NCBI GenBank assembly: GCA_964504025.1 | Contig: CAZDCO010000025.1 | Location: 1 to 17,241 of the forward strand | Length of the DNA: 17,241 bases | Origin: Scatosoma sp964504025 | GTDB lineage: Bacteria > Bacillota > Clostridia > Christensenellales > Borkfalkiaceae | Direction: 5' to 3' | In this document: positions 13,094 to 17,241 of the stretch, one piece after another | Layout: every line of letters starts with the position of its first letter | Numbering within the stretch: position 1 is the first letter of the stretch | Notes under the pieces: generated by a model | Database searches by the model: none | Told to the model about the DNA's origin: nothing | What the model saw: only the letters and a program-made list of their open reading frames with translations | Made by a program: the position numbers and the translations under genes

Positions 13094-16000
13094 GTGGACT
13101 TAAAGGAAATACAACTAGTCGGCTTCAAATCGTTTGCCGACAAGACGACAATTCGATTCGAGAACGGGGTTACTTGTATCGTCGGGCCGAACGGTTGCGG
13201 AAAGAGTAACGTGGCGGACGCCGTGCGTTGGGTGCTCGGCGAACAATCGGCGAAATCGTTGCGCGGTTCAAACATGAAAGACGTCGTGTTCGGCGGTACG
13301 CTGGAAAGAAAGGCGCACTCTTTTTGCGAAGTAACGCTGGTATTCGATAACGGCAACCGCATTTTCGATATCGACGCGGAAGAGGTGGCGATGACGCGCC
13401 GCTTGCAAAAGGTGGGCGAGGATAAATACGAGAGCAAGTACCTCATCAACGGACAGGCTTGCCGTTTGCGCGATTTAACGACGCTGTTCCACGGCATTGG
13501 TTTGGGTAAAGAGGGCTATTCGATCATCGGACAGGGCAAGGTGGAACAAATTATGAACGCCCGTCCCGAAGACCGTCGTTTAATTTTTGAAGAAGCGACG
13601 GGGCTTATGGTATACAAATCGAGAAAGGAAGAAATCGAACGGAAGATCGAAGATTCCAACGCGAATTTGTTTATCTACCGTCAGCGTATCGACGAAGTCG
13701 AGGGGCGTTTGCCGAAGATGAAAAAGGCGGCGGAAGCGGCGATCGAATATAACGACTATTCGGAGAGCTTAAAACGCAACGAGGCGAATACGTATATCTA
13801 CCGCTACGAGAACGCGGAGTCGGAAAAGAGCAAATTCAAGACGGATATTTCTCGCATTTCCGATAAGATTATCGAGTTGAACACGGGGATCGAGCGTATC
13901 AACCGTCGTTTGGACGAGAACAGAGAACGGATCAACGCCGCCGATATTCGCTTGACGGAGTTGAACGACAAGCGCGTGGAGTTGTCCGTCGGCAACGAGC
14001 GTAAGGACGGCGAACGCAAACTCGTGGAAGAGCGGATCAAGACCTATCGTTCGCAAATTGCGGCGGCGACGGAAATGCTTGCCGCGAGCAAGACGCGTAT
14101 CGGCGAAATCGACGACGAAATCGCGCGAACGGAGAAGAAGACGGCGCAGGACGAACGACGGGTAAGCGAGCTGGAAACACAAACGGAAGTGTTGCGTGCG
14201 GCGGTAGCAGCGTTGGATAAAAAGATCGAAGTGTTCGAGCGGTTGTCGGACGAAAACCGTATGAGTCAGCTGTCGAGCGCGGACGACTTGTCCGAGTTGA
14301 AGAAGAACTTGGGTACGCTTGCCGCCCGTATGGAAGCGACGAAAGAGCGTGCGGCGGAGTTGGAGAGCACGCTCGCCAAGACGAAGGAAAGAAAGGAGCG
14401 TTTGCAGGACGAACTCTCCTCCGTACATAAAGATTTGAAACGGTTGCAAGCGTTGACGGCGGACGGCACGCGCGAATTTGAAGAGAAGCAAGAAGAAGCG
14501 CGCGAAATGCAGTTGACGGTCAACGATTTCAACCAAGAATTGTTCAGCGCGAACGGGCAAATCGCTTCGTTGCGCGATAATTTGGAAATGTATATCAGCC
14601 TGAAAAACAGGTTCGAGGGGTATAAGGAATCTGTGCGCCGTTTGTTGTCGATCGCAAAGACGAACAACGAAGTGGGCAAGCACTTGCGCGGTGCGTTGGC
14701 GGACGTCGTATCCACCGAACAGCGGTACGAAACGGCGATCGAAACGGCGTTCGGTGGCGCGATGCAAAACATCGTAACGCCCACGGCGGACGACGCGAAG
14801 TATTTGATCGAATACTTAAAGCGTACTAACGGCGGCGTGGCGAGCTTCTTGCCCGTAACGAGCATGCGCCCTCGCCCCGACTCTCGCGAAATTCAACGCG
14901 CGTTGAACGAACGCGGCGCGATGGGCTTGGCAACGGAGTTGGTGAAGTACGACGAATACTACTATAACGTCATTTCCAACTTGCTGGGCAACACGCTCGT
15001 GTGCGATACCATCGCCAATGCGACGGCGATTGCGAAAAAGTACGGCAATATGTTCAAAATCGTTACGTTGGACGGGGACGTGATCGCGACGAGCGGTTCG
15101 ATGACGGGCGGTAGCCGCGCGCGTTCGGCAGGCTCGTTGTTGTCCAACGAACGAAAAATTCAAGAATGTAAAGAGAATATCGCCAAGAAGCAAAAATATA
15201 TCGAAAAGCTGAAAGCGGCGATTGCCGAAAGCGAAAAGGCGAAGCGCGAAGCGGAAGAAGCGGTAGAGGCGTTGCGCGAGAAATATCAGGGCGCGAACAG
15301 TGAAATCGCCGCACTTATGCAACGGGAAACGGCACTCCGTCAACAAATTTCCGACGCGGAAACGGACGGCGAAACCTATCGCGCGGCTTTGGACGAATTG
15401 AATGCGAAGTTGGAACAGCTCCGCTTCGAAGAAGCCAGCTCGTCGATGAGCGAAGAGGAAATTCGTTCGCGGAAACTTGCCGCGCAAGAGCAGTTGGAAT
15501 CGCAAAAGGGACAATGCGAAGCGTTCAAGGAAGAACGCGCGCAAAAGAACGAAACGTTGCGTAAAGCGGAGATCGAATACACCGCGTTGCGCTCGGCGAT
15601 CGAAACGCAGACGGACTCCGTCGCGCGCTTGACGGTGGAGAAGGAAGACCTCGTCAAACGTATTTTGGATATGGAATACGAAAAGACGGATACGCAAACT
15701 CGTTTGAACGGTTTGGAGGCGGAAGCGCAGGAAAAGGAATTGACGGAAGAAGAGCGCGCCGCGGTACAAGCGATCGTGGACGAGATCGCCGCACTCAACA
15801 AGGAAAAGGAAACGGTCAACGGCGCGCAAGTGGCGTTGGAAGCGGAAAAGACGGAGTTGCAAACGACGCTCACGACGCAGTCGGACAAGCGGTACAAGTG
15901 CGAGTTGGAAATTTCCAAGATCGATACCAACCTCGAAAACATTCGTCAGCGTATGGAAGAGGCGTACGAACTCGATTACGAGGGGTGCTTGCCCTTGCGC

Positions 16001-16702
16001 GAAGAGGGATTCAACGTAACGGAAGCGGCAAACGTCATCGCGGCGTTGAAGCGGAAAATTACGATGCTCGGCGCGGTCAACCCCAACGCCGTGGAAGAAT
16101 ACGAATACGAAAAAACGCATTGCGACGAGATGTTGACGCAGCGCGACGACTTGCAAAAGGCGATCGACGACTTGCAATCGGCACTCGATCAAATTCGTGC
16201 GGAAATGTTGCGTATCTTCAACGAGGGCTTCGATAAGATCAACGAGAATTTCAAAATTACGTTCAAGGAACTGTTCGGCGGCGGCAAGGCGGAATTGCAA
16301 GTCCATTACGTGGACGGGGAAGATCCGTTGGAAGCAGGCGTGGAGATCGTGGCTTGTCCTCCGGGCAAGAAACTGACGAAGATTTCCCTGTTGTCGGGCG
16401 GCGAGCGCGCGTTGACGGCGATTGCGATTTTGTTTGCGATCTTGCGGTCGAACCCGATGCCCTTCTGTATCTTGGACGAGATCGAAGCGGCACTCGACGA
16501 CGCGAACGTGGATAGATTCGCTTCCTATTTGAAACGCTTTGCGGAGGAAACGCAGTTTATCGTCATCACGCACAGAAAGCCGACGATGAACCAAGCGGAT
16601 TCGCTCTTCGGCGTTACCATGCAGGAAAAGGGCGTATCGAAGATCGTTTCCGTCAAGCTTGCGGACGTGGAAAGCAAGTTGGGTAAAGGAACGGTAGAAT
16701 AA
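13094..16702 (+). CDS. smc: Chromosome partition protein Smc
   Basis: Smc is the large ATPase of the Smc-ScpAB condensin that extrudes DNA loops and helps segregate chromosomes. It starts with GTG, supported by GAAGGAG (13081-13087) six bases upstream and by the canonical beginning LKEIQLVGFKSFADKT. Walker A is GPNGCGKSN (31-39). The Q-loop region continues to GQGKVEQIMNARPEDRRLIFEEATG. Two long, Glu/Lys/Arg-rich coiled-coil arms (about 165-500 and 690-1010) flank the hinge (about 505-680), which has GALADVVSTEQRYETAIETA and ends GSMTGGS. The C-terminal head has the signature LLSGGERALTAIAILFAILR (about 1099-1118) and Walker B FCILDEIEAALDD. The length of 1202 residues is normal. scpA and scpB are not in the window. 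Confidence 0.97.
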   Translation: MDLKEIQLVGFKSFADKTTIRFENGVTCIVGPNGCGKSNVADAVRWVLGEQSAKSLRGSNMKDVVFGGTLERKAHSFCEVTLVFDNGNRIFDIDAEEVAMTRRLQKVGEDKYESKYLINGQACRLRDLTTLFHGIGLGKEGYSIIGQGKVEQIMNARPEDRRLIFEEATGLMVYKSRKEEIERKIEDSNANLFIYRQRIDEVEGRLPKMKKAAEAAIEYNDYSESLKRNEANTYIYRYENAESEKSKFKTDISRISDKIIELNTGIERINRRLDENRERINAADIRLTELNDKRVELSVGNERKDGERKLVEERIKTYRSQIAAATEMLAASKTRIGEIDDEIARTEKKTAQDERRVSELETQTEVLRAAVAALDKKIEVFERLSDENRMSQLSSADDLSELKKNLGTLAARMEATKERAAELESTLAKTKERKERLQDELSSVHKDLKRLQALTADGTREFEEKQEEAREMQLTVNDFNQELFSANGQIASLRDNLEMYISLKNRFEGYKESVRRLLSIAKTNNEVGKHLRGALADVVSTEQRYETAIETAFGGAMQNIVTPTADDAKYLIEYLKRTNGGVASFLPVTSMRPRPDSREIQRALNERGAMGLATELVKYDEYYYNVISNLLGNTLVCDTIANATAIAKKYGNMFKIVTLDGDVIATSGSMTGGSRARSAGSLLSNERKIQECKENIAKKQKYIEKLKAAIAESEKAKREAEEAVEALREKYQGANSEIAALMQRETALRQQISDAETDGETYRAALDELNAKLEQLRFEEASSSMSEEEIRSRKLAAQEQLESQKGQCEAFKEERAQKNETLRKAEIEYTALRSAIETQTDSVARLTVEKEDLVKRILDMEYEKTDTQTRLNGLEAEAQEKELTEEERAAVQAIVDEIAALNKEKETVNGAQVALEAEKTELQTTLTTQSDKRYKCELEISKIDTNLENIRQRMEEAYELDYEGCLPLREEGFNVTEAANVIAALKRKITMLGAVNPNAVEEYEYEKTHCDEMLTQRDDLQKAIDDLQSALDQIRAEMLRIFNEGFDKINENFKITFKELFGGGKAELQVHYVDGEDPLEAGVEIVACPPGKKLTKISLLSGGERALTAIAILFAILRSNPMPFCILDEIEAALDDANVDRFASYLKRFAEETQFIVITHRKPTMNQADSLFGVTMQEKGVSKIVSVKLADVESKLGKGTVE

Positions 16703-16708
16703 ACGGAA

Positions 16709-16734
16709 AAAACGGCGTTTTTGCGCCGTTTTCC
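16709..16734 (+). terminator. Hairpin between smc and ftsY
   Basis: AAAACGGCG (16709-16717) pairs with CGCCGTTTT (16724-16732) around TTTTTG. The T-run is inside the stem rather than after it, and CCTTA-AAAA-TAAGG (16733-16746) forms a second small hairpin next to it. This could be a partial terminator or a processing site that lowers ftsY relative to smc. Confidence 0.5.
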
Positions 16735-16763
16735 TTAAAAATAAGGAAAGGCGGTAGTATCAG

Positions 16764-17241
16764 GTGGGCATTTTTAACAAGTTGTTCGGCGCGCTGAAAA
16801 AGACGAAAGACGGACTTTCGGAAAAGCTGCGCGTACTCTTTTCTAAAAATAAATTGGGCGACGAATTTTACGAGGAGTTGGAAGAAATACTCATTTCTTC
16901 CGACGTCTCGGTAACGACGGCGGAAGAGGTTGTCGCGCGCGTACGCGAACGGGCGATCGAAGAAAAGGTTAAGGACGGCGACTACGTCGTAAACGTGTTG
17001 CGCGGCGTCTTGGTCGATATGTTGCAAGAATCGGAGGTCGAACCGCCCGAATATCCTTGCGTGATTATGCTTGTCGGGGTGAACGGCGTGGGCAAGACGA
17101 CGACGGTGGGCAAACTCGCGCACTATTTCCTCTCGCAGGGGAAGACGGTTACGGTGGCGGCGGCGGATACCTTCCGTGCGGCGGCGAGCGAACAACTGTC
17201 CGTGTGGGCGGAGCGCGCCAAAGTGCGTATCGTCAAGCACG
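16764..17241 (+). CDS. ftsY: Signal recognition particle receptor FtsY, 3' truncated by window edge
   Basis: FtsY is the GTPase at the membrane that receives ribosome-SRP complexes and passes them to the Sec translocon. About 159 residues are visible. The likely start is GTG at 16764, giving MGIFNKLFGALKKTKDGLSE, the typical short amphipathic beginning of FtsY (not Ffh). It has no long acidic A-domain. The N domain is about 1-95 (EFYEELEEILISSDVSVTTAEEVV). The G domain then starts with G1 GVNGVGKTTTVGKLA (105-119) and the SRP-GTPase box DTFRAAASEQL (135-145). No ATG is suitably placed. Upstream AAAGGCGG (16747-16754) is a loose ribosome binding site. The gene follows smc by 61 bases, the standard rnc-smc-ftsY arrangement. 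Confidence 0.93.
   Translation, partial: MGIFNKLFGALKKTKDGLSEKLRVLFSKNKLGDEFYEELEEILISSDVSVTTAEEVVARVRERAIEEKVKDGDYVVNVLRGVLVDMLQESEVEPPEYPCVIMLVGVNGVGKTTTVGKLAHYFLSQGKTVTVAAADTFRAAASEQLSVWAERAKVRIVKH

Noticed and set aside
14816..16594. Minus-strand ORF of 592 codons inside smc
   Set aside because: Its length comes from the Glu/Lys-rich coiled-coil codons of smc read in reverse (Phe/Leu/Arg repeats). Smc is clearly the real gene.
16653..17240. Minus-strand ORF of 195 codons at the right edge
   Set aside because: Antisense to ftsY, whose GTP-binding motifs are unmistakable. ftsY is easy to miss because it begins with GTG and is cut by the window end.

Overview
The window looks like a chromosomal housekeeping segment of an uncultured member of the Bacillota, most likely class Clostridia. 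The reasons are the consensus sigma-A promoters (TTGACA-17-TATAAT), strong AGGAG-type ribosome binding sites, intrinsic terminators, a VanW-family protein, and the plsX-rnc-smc-ftsY gene order. No plasmid, phage, insertion-sequence, CRISPR, tRNA or rRNA signal was found. No stretch of more than 300 bases lacks a gene; the longest gaps (135-165 bases) hold promoters, terminators, operators and a short repeat.

Layout. 1-1964: 3' part of pnp (polynucleotide phosphorylase), its start cut off by the window edge, then a terminator. 2013-3096: a perfect consensus promoter, a GtrB-like polyprenyl-phosphate glycosyltransferase and a long bidirectional terminator. 3109-3838: a small regulatory unit of an XRE-family repressor-like gene (minus) and a divergent zinc-ribbon/two-TM membrane protein (plus), with three copies of the palindrome TATAGAA-N2-TTCTATA between them. 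3888-7622 (minus strand): dnaA, then mnmG, then gtrA. 7758-8852: recF, divergent from dnaA. 9018-9809: a secreted VanW-domain protein. 9951-17241: asnS, plsX, rnc, smc and ftsY in tight head-to-tail order, with ftsY cut by the window end.

How the genes work together. dnaA, recF and smc serve replication initiation, gap repair and chromosome organisation. pnp, rnc, mnmG and asnS serve RNA decay, RNA processing, tRNA wobble modification and tRNA charging. plsX starts phospholipid synthesis and ftsY delivers ribosomes to the membrane. The GtrB-like and GtrA-like proteins plausibly form a lipid-linked sugar transfer and flipping pair, although they are not in one operon.

Most notable non-coding signals: (i) a 15-nt element, CAGGTATGCGTTGAA, present identically in three intergenic regions and always on the plus strand; (ii) the three-operator XRE circuit; (iii) a divergent dnaA/recF arrangement without dnaN; (iv) a palindrome over the asnS -10 region followed by a structured leader; (v) an RNase III in which one of the four conserved acidic residues appears to be serine. 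None of these amounts to a clearly new system from sequence alone. The repeat and the operator circuit are the best leads.
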